64,000 nt of DNA, taken from Anisakis pegreffii (taxonomy: Eukaryota > Nematoda > Chromadorea > Rhabditida > Anisakidae). Shown here piece after piece: positions 49,004 through 61,425 of this stretch; the first letter of the stretch is position 1, and every line of letters starts with the position of its first letter. Under the pieces are notes generated by a model that saw only the letters and a program-made list of their open reading frames with translations, made no database searches and was not told the origin of the DNA. Position numbers and translations under genes: made by a program. The stretch covers positions 1 to 64,000 of the forward strand of contig JAPYMA010001129.1 in assembly GCA_035041965.1 (NCBI GenBank). The letters run 5' to 3'.

Positions 49004-52000
49004 ATGGTAGACCTGAGTATCCGACTCAATGTTTCATCGATTTGTATCGTTTGCAGTCGTCCCATTAAGTTTGGGGTTTGTTCATTGATTCTTTGCTTTG
49101 TTTTAACTCGTCTGATCGTAAATATTGGCAACAAATAGTAAGTGAACAAGTGAGTTTTCTGCTTTCATCGAATAGATAGATTAGTAATTATATGGCTTGA
49201 TTGATTAGATGCAAATCGCATTGAGTGTTGTTCAGAAGTGTGTTCACGGTATTCAAACGACACAATAAAGATTCGTCCACAGCAACAACAACAACAACCA
49301 TATCACCAGAAGCAACTGTGAACAGTAATGATGTTGATACAGTCTCGAAACATTTCACTAGCAAACATTTTGACATCAGCAAATCTACACAGCTATCGCA
49401 ACCTGTTGAATCAAGCAATCAACGTACTCAAGTTCAATTTTTTTTTCATCATCACTCAAAGTTTTATAGTTGCCTCTTCTAGAGTGAGCTTCATACACTC
49501 GTAATGAGTTGACATCTCTTCTATTCTCTTGTGTTCACTGCGATTGAATCACTATCACATTCAATCGAGTGTTTTTAGGTAGAATTTGTTGGTTTCCTAT
49601 TTGTCCACAATAGTCCATCAAATCAAGAAGTTTTAACTGAGAATTTGCATCGAATTCAGATGCTACTACTCCTACTACTACTACTAATATAACGGCAACA
49701 CCGTCGTCAGCAAGAGCACAATTGAGGAATGAAACAATCGAACAACAGCGCAATGCTGTGCACAATTTTCGTTTAGCTTTAAAGGGAAGTGCAGTTTGTG
49801 CACCGATCTTGTTGATCTCGCATCGTGAGCCAAGAACGCCGTTGCAGTTAGAAGATGCGATTAAAAAGGTTTTTGATTTGTACATCGTTTTAAAGTGCAC
49901 AAAGACTGCTAAGAATTTTGTTTCTCAACAGTGATGTGCACGATCGGGTGCGTGTTTTCTTAACCATTTCGATGATCTAGAGGCCATCAATACCTCTTGC
50001 CACCTCTTCTCCCGCTACACTAATCTACGTATAATGTCAGAATCAATTTCCCGATCCCTCCCCCCTCCATTATCTCCCGACACTGTCAAGTTACCGGAAA
50101 ATGGTGAATTCCTCCCACCGGTTAATTTTGCTATCAAATATGTGCGAAGCGTTGATGATTGCAGTTACAATTAGATGGGGAATGGACAAAATTGATGCGA
50201 TGGTCAGTGACGCACATATGTGATGAGAGTGATTTAGCGTGTGGTGACGACATGATCGGAAGACGATCCGGACAAGAAGCTAAATTGAATCGACTTTTGA
50301 CGGTATTGATTGCAAAATGTGAGGTGAGTGGGTTGTTGGCTGATTGATGCGCGTATTCATTTAATCATCAATTATGACTATCATTTATGTGTATTTGATT
50401 TCAAAAGCTCTTGTTGCACATTTGCTTTGAAAGGGACATTACACATCAGGTTGAAGGAAAAAGCAATCGAATTTATCTAGTATTCTTATTGTGGATGAAT
50501 GAAGGGTGATATATAAGGTGTTACATTGATTTTGTAGAATGGTTTCGGTGAAGAGTTAATCGAGCAAGGCATTCTATCGATTCTGTTCGATTTGTGTACG
50601 CGTTTTGCTGCTTGCAATCGTGATCTTTTTATTAGCGCAATGAAATTACTCGCAAATATTGTTATGCAAAGTGAAAAATGCTCAATGGCTGTTGCTGAAT
50701 CGGGTACGCGAGATTATTCGTCGTTAGATCTCATGAAATCGATCGCGAAACGATATTCACACATCTTTGCATTAAACTTTCGCAAGGTTATTATCAAAAA
50801 ATGCACTTGTATTGTAATCATTAGTAATAATTGAAATGTTCACTCTCGTTTTAGAATGGTTACAACGATTAGCAGCTATGGTTTCGATGAATTCATTAGA
50901 AGAGAATCTTCTGGCTGAAAAGGTTCTTCTTTTCTATCTCGCATATCGTTTGTATCGCATCGTTTTGTTCTCGACTCATTTGTCTGTTTGCCATGGCTAC
51001 GTTAAATGTCATTCGTTAATTCATCCTTCGAACATTTATTCCATCCATGCATTTGTCCACTTCCAACTTGCTGTTCGTTATTGTGGATTTGGTGATTCGA
51101 TTTTTAGGAGGTATATTATTGTTGAAAGTGATAAATTATGTACGAAAGTGGTGCACTCAAAATTAAGGAATGATTGTGTTTCATTTCATGACAATTTCAA
51201 TGACATTCGTCTCTCTGTCAGGTGTGCTTAAATGCAATTAGCGTGCTGACCAAGTCAGATGTTCGATTTGAAACGGATGTTTATCAATTGTATCGATCCG
51301 ACGATGTGAACCAAGAGCCAGTCGTCGATTTGATTTTCGTGCATGGTTTACGTGGCGGTGTCTTTCGAACGTGGCGAGCCAAGGATGATCCAAATGACCT
51401 ACTAAGAACGCGATGTTGGCCAAGGGTACTTGATTAATTTCCAATTTGCTCACATAAACCCAATAATTGTGTTATAAATACGACAACAATAATGATCTTA
51501 TAAATATAACAGGATCGCAGAAATGAATTGAGCCAGATATTTTGTAGTCATGGCTTCCATATGACTTGCACAAACCAATACGCATTTTGGCTTTGGATTA
51601 TCCGTCGTCAATTTCGAATATCCGCCGTGGCTCTGTGGAAACACTATCGGAACGTTCCAGTCGTTTCCGAAAACAACTGAAAGCGGCTGGTGTTGGGCGT
51701 CGACCAATCGTTTTTGTTGGTCACAGTATGGGTGAGTTTCTTTTCTTTGCGCCAGCACGATGACTGCAATGGCACATAGATAATGACTTGCAAGTGAAGT
51801 ATTGGTGCTAGTGTGTGTCGTCTCTTGAATAGTTTCAACATGAAAATGTGCTACGGCTTTTTTGATTATATTCAACGAATATAGTTACGTGATGTCAGTT
51901 TTGAGAACAATATTATTGTTTTTGTTAGGATAGGATTGAGATTGCAGGTGGTTTGTTAGTGAAACGTTTGATGGTTGATGATGAAGAGATGTTCCGGCAA

Positions 52001-52707
52001 ACCATTGGAGTGATGTTTATTGCAACGCCTCATCGAGGTAGTCCATTCGCAAGATACGCATTACGCTTTGCCATACGACCCACCGATGATGTTCTCTTAC
52101 TGTCGTTACAAAACGAAACCAACAAGAAGGTTGGTTACTTCCAGCTGTATAATGCATATCGCAGAGTCCAACTACTTTTTGTCGCAATTGCACGGCCAAA
52201 AGGCTGATTAGATGTGGCTCTCATTTTCAAAAGGGACACGGCGTCTTTCGTTTTTAACGTGGAAATTTATCCGTGTTTGGTGGATAGAAAATTGATGCTT
52301 TATTAGCACTACGAAAGAAATCTTTACGAATATTCATCGCAATTTGTTTCAGCTTCATGAGGATTTCCTTCGGATATGTCCGTCAATTGCGGTGATTTGT
52401 TCAATGGCCGAAACTGAAGATTCGCCATTAATATTGCGTCAACGCGGCATTCTTGTTCCATCTGAGAGTGCGTTCTTTGAGCGTGGACCGCTGTACCATA
52501 TTCGTGATGTGAGCATCTTTGTTTATTGATTGTCACTGTAATAAACATCTTTAGAATTGAAATGAATTCTGATTCAATGCAATTAAGGTGATCTATTTCC
52601 AGATTCACTACAACATATGCAAGCCTTCTGGACCGAACGATAAAGCATACGGAGTAATTCTACAGTTTCTTCATGATGTCATGTACCATTTGTCAAGAAA
52701 GTGCTGA
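49004..52707 (+). CDS. SERAC1: SERAC1-like alpha/beta hydrolase (lipase-type serine active site)
   Basis: Human SERAC1 acts at mitochondria-ER contacts in phosphatidylglycerol remodelling and cholesterol trafficking. Phase-consistent exons: 49236-49423, 49660-49868, 50165-50323, 50538-50703, 50855-50922, 51222-51425, 51548-51731, 51948-52129, 52353-52508, 52603-52707 (stop TGA 52705-52707), giving about 540 residues. The middle part is helical, armadillo-like (SILFDLCTRFAACNRDLF). The catalytic part reads LIFVHGLRGGVFRTWRAKDD (oxyanion HG), WLPYDLHKPIRILALDY, then VGHSMGG, the GxSxG nucleophile elbow split by the intron at 51732, FIATPHRGSPFARYA, and near the end DIHYNICKP, where the His is the likely catalytic base (human DVNHLNICKP). 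The N-terminus is unsettled: a possible first exon 49004-49068 (MVDLSIRLNVSS..) ends in phase 2 and would join 49236, but is not conserved. Residues 20-110 are poorly conserved and Thr-rich. Confidence 0.9.
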
Positions 52708-55700
52708 TATTGCTCCCAGTAATCAATCCATATTCGATCAGTATTCGACTAATAGAAATTCGACAGTTAAAAAGAGACCGTTCACGTAGTTTCATGTTTC
52801 AGCTAACCACTACACAAGTAGTCTCTTGGTCACGTCAAAATGCTCTGTTGTCCATCGGTCCGTCTGAATGAAGATCTAAATCTTAGCCGAACCTGATCAA
52901 TTTTATCCCTAATCCTAAACTAATGTCTTTTTTTTGCAAAATTAGTTGGATTGTTCATTGAGAACATTAAGTATTTCTGTTTTAATCACACAGTCGATAT
53001 AATCGATATTTGATGGGTAATTCATTGTACATTTACATATTATGTGTGCGGTGGTGATGTGTTATTACGAGTAGTGTAAATTTGTTGAGTTGCTCAATTG
53101 CTTATGTACTTTTTTCGTTGTTGTTTGATCGGAATTTTTGGGTCTATTGTCGAGACTGAGATGGCGATTTTATTGGTCATTAAATCTGAATGTATTCTTA
53201 GCGTTCTAAAGTTAATGCTTATTGTATTTGATGTTGAATCGTCTCTACCATTGATTCATCGTAGAGTGATGACTGATACGGTGGCTATTGACAGGCGTTT
53301 TACGATTGTTCTGTTTCCTTTTATCGAGAATTCTATCTGTTCAAGCTTTTAGGAAGACATTCATTTCTGGCAGTATTGGCGTAGATAGGATTTTTCTCGA
53401 AGTCCGAGGGGGGAGGGAGGGGGAGAGCAAAATGGTCCGGTCTAATGTTCAGAACTAATGAAATAATCTCTCATAACCCTCCAGAAGTACGCTCGCGGGG
53501 ACTCACATTCTCATAAAGTCCTCCGCAAGGCTCCCGCGCCCCCTCCCCCTTCTTCGTGATGACCTCTGTAAAACGCGTATAAGTAATTTAACAGTAATTC
53601 ATTGTCATAACTCACAATTTGTTTATCAGTCACAATAAACGTTGCACGTGTGTGCCATAAGCAGTGATGCTCAAGCTCCGAAACCAAAATTGTTTTTGAT
53701 TCTCAATTTTAAAAAAATCACAGCAACATTTAGTAACCGGAACTGAGAACTACATGACAATTTCTTTCCGAACCTGAATTGGTAATTTCGTATTTTCGGT
53801 TGGATTTAGATTTTTTCAACTTTTTATAAAATTCAGATTTTGTTCAAATGCATCATGCAAAACGATTAATTCCCATAATGTAGCCATGATGAAGTGATTA
53901 TGTTGCTGAGTTGAATTGGATTTGGATCGATTTTATGCACGAAATGAAAGGACGAATATGTGTTTTCGATTTGAACAACAATATTATCACAGCCGGTATC
54001 AAGAAGGAGAAGGATGTTGAATGACGAATCAATCTGATTTATAAAACCAGATGTGAGACAACTGACCGGTTGACAGCTGAAACGGTTTGATATGCGATTG
54101 CGAAAACGAGATTAGCGCTTCGATATTGTGGTTGGAGGGGATATGTTTGCACATAAAGCTGTATACAATAAATTCATCTGTTTAAATGTTTTGATTGCTA
54201 ATTTTGGGCTGCACTGAATGGACATGTAGACAGGCAATAGGTTAGTTTGAAGATGTTGAGGAAGGGATGAGAATGGAATAAGAAACATAGATGAATGAAT
54301 TAGACGGGACAACCAATGGACCAACTGGCTGTCAGATATCACAAATGAGATGTAGTGATGATGATGATTGTGGTAATTACTTGTTACGAGTGCATGAAGG
54401 ATGGAGCAGTGAATGCATTGAGGAATGAAGAAGGAGACGGACGAAAGGGGAATGAAACAGTCGCGATGACGAAAGGTAAATCGGTCGATTGGAACGATCA
54501 CTGATAATAATAATAATGATACTACTGGCGACGGTTAAATCGTGTGTGCGTTCATGTATTCGTTGAAGTGATTTCATTTCGTATTGGTATGAAAATATGC
54601 AAAGTGTAAGAGAGTGACTCTGGTAGCATTCGTTATATGATAATATTCCTACAAATTACATTAACAGTTTCATTTCAAAAATATCCTTGGTTAACCCTGA
54701 AAGCAGTAGATTATTGATCCTATTCACAACATTGCAGTCGTTCTATTTAACAAATTTTTTACAGTAATTATTCGCTTGGGTATACATAAACAATAGGTAT
54801 TTCATCAATTCTGTCAGTGGTACAATAGATATTCCATATATATTTTCGTTATCGTTATTGATGTTACCTTTGATATGGTCATTGTTATTATTATGTTATC
54901 ACTTTTAGTATCTTTATCACTATTTTTTATTGTCATTGAGCAATCACTTATGTGAAGATAACAACTTGATGTGACCAATACTGAAGATTTTGTGGTCGGT
55001 TGTAATTTCAAATGTATCTGTCTATGCATTTCTCTTGATAGTGCGTGTCTGCATGAATGTCGTATTTGTATTGAATCGAAAATAGATCATCATGAAAAGA
55101 TGATCAGTTCAATTGATCTCATCTCATTTTAATCATCATATTCACAAGAGTTGTCCATCCACGAGTCAATCTCGTTCCACACTTCGTCCCGTTCTTTCAT
55201 GTCCTGTTCGAACCCGTCTTATCCCATCACGTTTTCCTATTGATCCTTTCATTCTTCATCCTTAAATGACTCAATAATCTGTTTCTTCTTCGTCTACTGC
55301 TATTCTTTCTTGATTGGATGAAACTCATCACAGACTTGTTATGTTAATTAAATCCAGTTGAATCAGTACAGTGGATATTATTTCAGTTGCTGATCATTTT
55401 GCATGATCATATTGTTATTCCTTGCACAATTTCAAGCGAGTAATCACTCAGCTTCATGATACCATCGTCACCTGTTGCGATCGAGTGTGAGATGCAGTTG
55501 TTCACTTGACTAATGACTATTATTATTATTTATTATTATTATTTATTATTATTGTTATTATTACTATTACTCATATTATTGTTATTATTATTATTCTTGT
55601 TTTTGTTTGCTGCAATCTCTACCATCCTTAAACCATTTAATTCAATTCAGTTTCATTTTTTTATAATCGATTTATCTTCTTTATCATCATTTATGGGCAA

Positions 55701-57667
55701 AATCAATTACAAATTCCCAGTCGCTCAGTTCTAATTTTCTACAACTCATTCGTTATCAAATACCTCTTGGCCATTATCCATCATATTATCATTCTATTTG
55801 ATTTTGTTCACTTATTCACACTTCATTAGCAAGTTTCCCTTCTTTAGCAGTATTCCTTTGCCATAATTAAAGTTGCAGTAACAGCTGTTGCATTCTTCAT
55901 CGACGATCACACACCAACAGTGAACTGATGAATTCAATCATTCATTCAACCACTTATTTGTTTTGTATTCTTCAAACAAACTAACCTCATTTTGTTGTTG
56001 GTAATCGTCGTTCTTTGGAACACTTATTACATACATATATGATACCACCAACCACTGTGAATTTGCAATTCTTTTTTTTTCGATTCTTTTCGAAAGAGAA
56101 TGACCGAATGGAATGAAACCACACAGAGGACATTATCTATTGCCCGTTCATATTATTATGTGTTCGCGCTATGTCGTTCAACGTATTTACATTTATCTGT
56201 ATGTACACATGGGGAACCATATTGGGCGAGTACTCCTATGTTACTGTTCAGGATTCGAGTAGAGTATTTTTTTGCTTGAGAAAAGTTTAAGTAAGATTTG
56301 ATTGACGAAGAAAATCACAGTGGTGTAGTGAAATTTTGTGATGGATGAGTGAATAACTGGATGAATGCATAATTGATTACTTCTAATTTTGAAGTAGCTG
56401 TGTTGACACGTCTAGAACATATTTTAGCAATCATTCATTTTTACGACATTCCGCAAGTACTTGAATGAAGTCAATGAGATGTTCTTCTTGCAAAAACGTA
56501 ACAGAATACAAACGGACAATTAAATGATTAGGAAGCGATAGCTATTTTCGTGTTATTTTTTATTGTTGACTTGTGATAAACTGTTTGTTTGATTGATTAA
56601 TTTATTTATTAATTAATTGATTTGTTGATTCGAATCGATTCGATTTGACAAATTCTTTTCATTCGAATATAAATGAATTATATGATATTATCATTATTAT
56701 TATTATCATGCTTATTATTATCGGTAACATTATTACTTTTGCCAATAGAGTCATTATCATTATTATCATTAATATTGTTATTATTACCGCTAATAATAGA
56801 GTTATTGATTATTATTATTGTTCGGTTCCGCTTTTTTGTTTTTTATTTTCCTTTTGTTGCAACTGATAAGTGACATCAAAGAGTAGAAACTTGTTTCGAT
56901 TGAAAATGATATTTAAATTGTCATATCTTTATTTACATGAATTACTTGTATTAATCACATCGATTGCTCGCCACACATATCCATTGGTCGCCGCCTTTAA
57001 GCTTACCAAGCAGCTGTCTGTTCTTGATTTTCGAAACTGCTCGAAGAAATCCGCATTCAAATATTATCCGTTAACTTTGGAAAATTTGCATTCCATTGAT
57101 CCTTTATTCGTTTCATTGAATTCAGTCACTTTTCGTTTTCGTTGACAATATTGATTGATAGCGTCATCGTTTCATACTAATTCATCCATTTTCATGATCC
57201 TCATCAACATAATCATCTCGTTTTGCTTCATTTTTCATCTCTCAGCCGCTTGCTTCATTCTACTCTTCTTGGAAACAATTTTATGCTTCAAATAGTAATC
57301 AGTTATCATTTCACCAACATCACAGTTCAGTGAATATTCAGTCTAGCATGCGTTCTGTTCTCTACACACATAATTTCGTTCTCATTAATCGCATCTATTC
57401 AATTGAAATCGCTCGTACATTCGATTTGAATTCATGCAATACGATCGTTTGAATGGTGAGATTATTTATGATTATTACAATGATTGATTAGCGTGATGTT
57501 GATTACAGTAAGAATTGTTGGAGAGAGGCGAATGATTAAAACGGAATTGCGGTTACGGCCACCGCTTAAATTCCGGAACAGGTTGCAAGAGCCATTACTG
57601 TTTCGCATTTGCAGCATTACCAACACAACAAGGAAGTTGGTTGTTGCGCTGAGTAAAACTGGTGGAT
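52708..57667. other. Long intergenic region, no gene recognised
   Basis: About 5 kb, AT-rich, with TTA microsatellite at about 55517-55594 and a GC-rich patch at 53398-53560 (listed separately). Open frames are short and unlike any family I know. Upstream exons of the 57668 gene could be hidden at the right end. Confidence 0.45.
53398..53560. repeat. GC-rich inverted-repeat patch
   Basis: A purine run GGGGGGAGGGAGGGGGAGAG near 53407 and a pyrimidine run CCGCGCCCCCTCCCCCTTC near 53534 face each other across about 110 bp, so the flanks can pair. Composition contrasts sharply with the AT-rich surroundings. Probably a transposable-element remnant; the G run could also form a quadruplex. Confidence 0.55.
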
Positions 57668-60600
57668 ATGTTGTTATCAGCATTACCATGCACCAGTACT
57701 CAACCAACCGCGATATTGAGCACTGCGAAGAATCCGAATCGAAGCGATTCAGCAGAAGTGTCTTCGTTGCATGAATGCATCATACACCATCGTCATGCTC
57801 ATCATCATTCATCATCTTTACTCGAACTATTTCGATGCTCATCAACGTCACGTATATGCTTTCTGATTCTACTACTTTCGACCGCAGCCACTGTTCATGG
57901 TGTATTCGTGCAGTCGTCATCTGTTATTCAAGCATCGTCTAGTGCTAGTAGCTCCAGCAGCACATCTTCTTCTTATCCGTCTTCCTCCTCTCCTCCACCC
58001 ACTTCGACTTCCAATGAAGTCACTGATATCGCCGCTAATGCTTTATCTACTGATAGCACTGATACAACTGCTGCTTTATTACCTTCTTCGTCCAAACTTA
58101 CTATTGAACTCGACACACGTTCATCCGAACTCAAAACCCTTTCAAAATCAACAACACCTCCTGATGTCTCAGACGATCCTGCGGCACGTTATCATACCTT
58201 AGCCGGAACAGCTTCATCCGCAATCAGTGCACCTCCTTCTTCGAGCACAAATGCCAGCAGCGATACTAGCCAGTCACTTCCCGTTTCTCTTGCAACAGTC
58301 ACTTCTTCTATCGGTGTTAGGAATAAGACCATTACTAGTCGTGCCCCTCTTACTGCTCTTTCCACCACTACAACCTCATTTGTACACGATGTTACAACTA
58401 GTGCATTCGAAATTGTTCATCTCGAAACAACTCCAACTGAAGACACCTCCAAAAACATTAGCAGCAGTATCCATGAGAGTGATTCCAGTATCGATATCGC
58501 AGAAATGCAGCATCTCATAGAACCACCACAAGCACTAGTGGCCAGCAATTGCGCAATGAAGGATTTCAAAAAAGCAACTGGTTTGTCTCACTCGTCACCC
58601 TTTTTGTTTATCCTCACTTTGCTCATCACAATCATAAATGATATAGTGATATTGTTAGTAATAGCAAACGAAATGCTATTATTATCAATCATAAAGTTTT
58701 ATGGAAGGAACTAAGTTCAGTTTTAATGATGTCTTCGTTTCTGGCATTGTATCCTTAATTATTTCACTTGTCAACCAGCATTTAGGTGCATCCTTTTTTT
58801 TGCTCATTTAAATCGAAGTGTTGCTGTTATTGCTGACGTTCATTAAATGAAAACAGTATTACAATTGAACACTTTCTGTTTAGTATTGATGTATTATGGT
58901 GGGAGTAGTTGAGTGACCACACACAAATACATTTTAATGCTTGTTGGTAAATGCTAAGGCTTAAGGTAGCTGATACATAATGTATTTCAGCTAGTAGTTG
59001 ACCATTTTCTTGCAAGAAAGCATATTTTTGAATCAAAACAAATTGATATGAATTTACTGAGCATGCGATTTTTAATTTACTCAGCAGATTCGGTAGTATG
59101 CATTAGGAGAGTTTTTGAAAACGATAAAATTTTGACTTTACCACGCTTTGATATACACTGATAAGATGAATAAATGAATGAATTATGTGTGTGTTGCAGA
59201 AGATGAATTACTGAAGTACAGACGAGATTTGGAAAGTCTGTTAGCTGAAGTGGATACGGCATTAGTGAGCAATTCAATTGAGCGCCGTAAACGCTATTCA
59301 CGATATTCACCGATTTCTGCGTCATTACCCGATCGTGAGTCGGCGTTTTTTTTGGATCGAGTTCGAGCAATTCAAGTGACTCGTGAAGAGGAACTGAACA
59401 GTAATCTGAATCGTAACAATGTCGAAGAGTCGTCCTCCTCATCTCCACAGCAACAAAATGAACAATATCAGCCACAGAAAATACGCGCAAAACCTTTCAT
59501 ACCCAAGGTGTTTACATTACTTTTTTTTCATCGTCCATTCTTTCCGTCTTGTTTGTTCATTTTCACAGCAATTTTATTGCCGTTGAGCAATACGCAACAA
59601 ATTCGATTGTTTTCTCCATATGACATTAATGTTTTTTTGTTGAAGCGTAATAACACAGTGGAAGAGTGCAAACGCTTATCACAACAAGAGCTGGTGGTTG
59701 AACTTAAGCAAAAAGGCACGTATAATCCAGATTTGATGGCCTGGGATGCATCTGGTGTTATACGTTTCCTTGATCGATCCATTGTTGATCAGTATGAGGT
59801 GAGTGAGTGAGTGAATGTTGACTGCAATAATATCTCAGCAATTTTCTAAAAGATTTTGAATTTGCTCGTTGTTTTCAAGTTCGAAAATTATAAGTTATTT
59901 TCGTTCTGTTTTTAGCGTCAAATGAAAAGTCATGCGAGCAGTGAAGAAACTGTCGAACGAAATATTGAGGCGTTGGAGCGCATTCTGGCTGAACTAAATT
60001 TACAATGTGATGTACGATCGCCATCGGTTATTTCACGAATTCAAAATTTAACCTTGTTAGTAGTGACTGGCATTTTCACTCTTCATTCAGTTCACTCCAC
60101 TGGTTCAATCTCCATTCAGCCTTATATGTTCCACGAAAAACCACTTCGAGCAGTTTTGCGCACGTAATGAAAGCAAATTAAGCCTTCTCAGTCTGAGCTA
60201 ATCTTTGAGCTAGCCCGCTCGGTCATTTCATTTATTCAGTGATGAATGGTTGATTGCAGTTTGAAAATTTTGCCCACAGTATTTGGGATGAATTAGTACG
60301 GGTATTATAAGCATGAATTGTTTCAACTGCTACAGTGCGAATACTGATTATGTTGCATTGCATCGAATGTGAAACAATGATGAAAACAGGGGTGAACCGA
60401 GGCGTAGCGTGGTATCGCCGTCGATTCGGATGACTGAGTCCGAGTTACGCTCAAAGCGAGAAGTTGCTAAAAGTTTGATCGACTCATTTGAAGCATCTCG
60501 GCAAGCAGATGCTGCAGCAACGACACAACAACAAGAACGGCACTCATCACACTCTCAGAAGAAACAAAGACAAAAGCTTATAGGTATGAATGACTTCAGA

Positions 60601-61425
60601 TTGATCGATTCATTGAACGACTAGTCTATCGAGCGATTGTTGAATCATGGTTAGATGACTGATTCAGATGACTGCTCACACCTTCTGGTGCTTTTCATTC
60701 AATCAACTGACGAATGTGATATGTTGAGGTGACGTTCATGTGGTACCATTTGGATGTGATAAGCGTGGTGGTGAAGAGGATGGTTATCTGCGGTTGTGTG
60801 CGGCATGCCAAGCGATACGACGACTTCCCGACACATTCTTCCCACCTTTCATCAACGAGGTGATGTGCGATGATGATAAAGCATGCCTTTATTTCTACGA
60901 TTTTCGTAAGTCTGTTTACATCTTACCATACTGAGTACATCACAAAACAAATCTTGCATTTGCGGCGCTTCTTACTTTGATAAAAGTGAGAAGATCGAAT
61001 GTAAAAACTAAATTATTTGTTTCATTGATGCCATGAAGAGCCTAAGAACGGCCGGCTCAATCATTTCGTTCGATGAGTACAACAAAGAAAATCTCAAAAA
61101 AAAATGCTTTGTGATTTGTCATGATTAGTGCGGATATTTTATAGCACACGGAAAATGTAAGCAAAAACATATGAATTTTGTGGTGCTGAGGAACGTTGGC
61201 ACAGATCAATGTCAAATATGGCAGAAATTCAATTTAAATGTTCGTGTTTCATGTGAATGTTTTGTTGGTCAGTTTTTAAAAAAAATTCATTTTCAGTGTT
61301 CATATTCTTATCTGCTCGTGCTCTTCTTTCCATCTAAGTTTCATTCATTAAACAAAATGACGAACGTAGATCGCTCTCGTATAATGGAAATGCCCATAAT
61401 GAGCAGCAAAAGACCACTGAAATAA
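57668..61425 (+). CDS. Noggin/trunk-like cystine-knot ligand with mucin-like N-terminal half
   Basis: Exons join in phase: 57668-58580, 59200-59507, 59646-59798, 59916-60055, 60390-60583, 60729-60905, 61145-61425 (TAA 61423-61425); about 721 residues. A hydrophobic stretch FLILLLSTAATVHG at residues about 70-84 could be an internal signal peptide or signal anchor. Residues about 85-290 are Ser/Thr-rich and mucin-like. ERRKRYSR near residue 335 fits a furin-type RxKR site. About residue 433 is TYNPDLMAWD, which resembles the noggin motif YDPGFMA; KKQRQK at about 565 resembles the basic KKQR stretch before noggin's knot. The C-terminal domain (about 570-700) has the spacing FFPPFINEVMC..KAC..GKC..NFVVLRN..DQC.IW..VRVSCEC, as in noggin (FWPRYVKVGSC..SC..VC..LTVLR..RCGW..ECKC) and in insect trunk/PTTH. 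Noggin binds and blocks BMPs; trunk/PTTH activate a receptor kinase. Which role applies is not decidable here. Start ATG and tail after CEC are uncertain. Confidence 0.68.

Noticed and set aside
54112..54577. Overlapping minus-strand open frames of up to 129 codons
   Set aside because: No homology recognised, His/Ser-rich by composition, no splice context or start support.
60729..61425. IL-17 family assignment for the cystine-knot domain
   Set aside because: IL-17 also has a C-x-C end and VLR motif, but the extra GKC cysteine, the QC-IW spacing and the upstream YNPDLMA and KKQR motifs fit noggin/trunk better.
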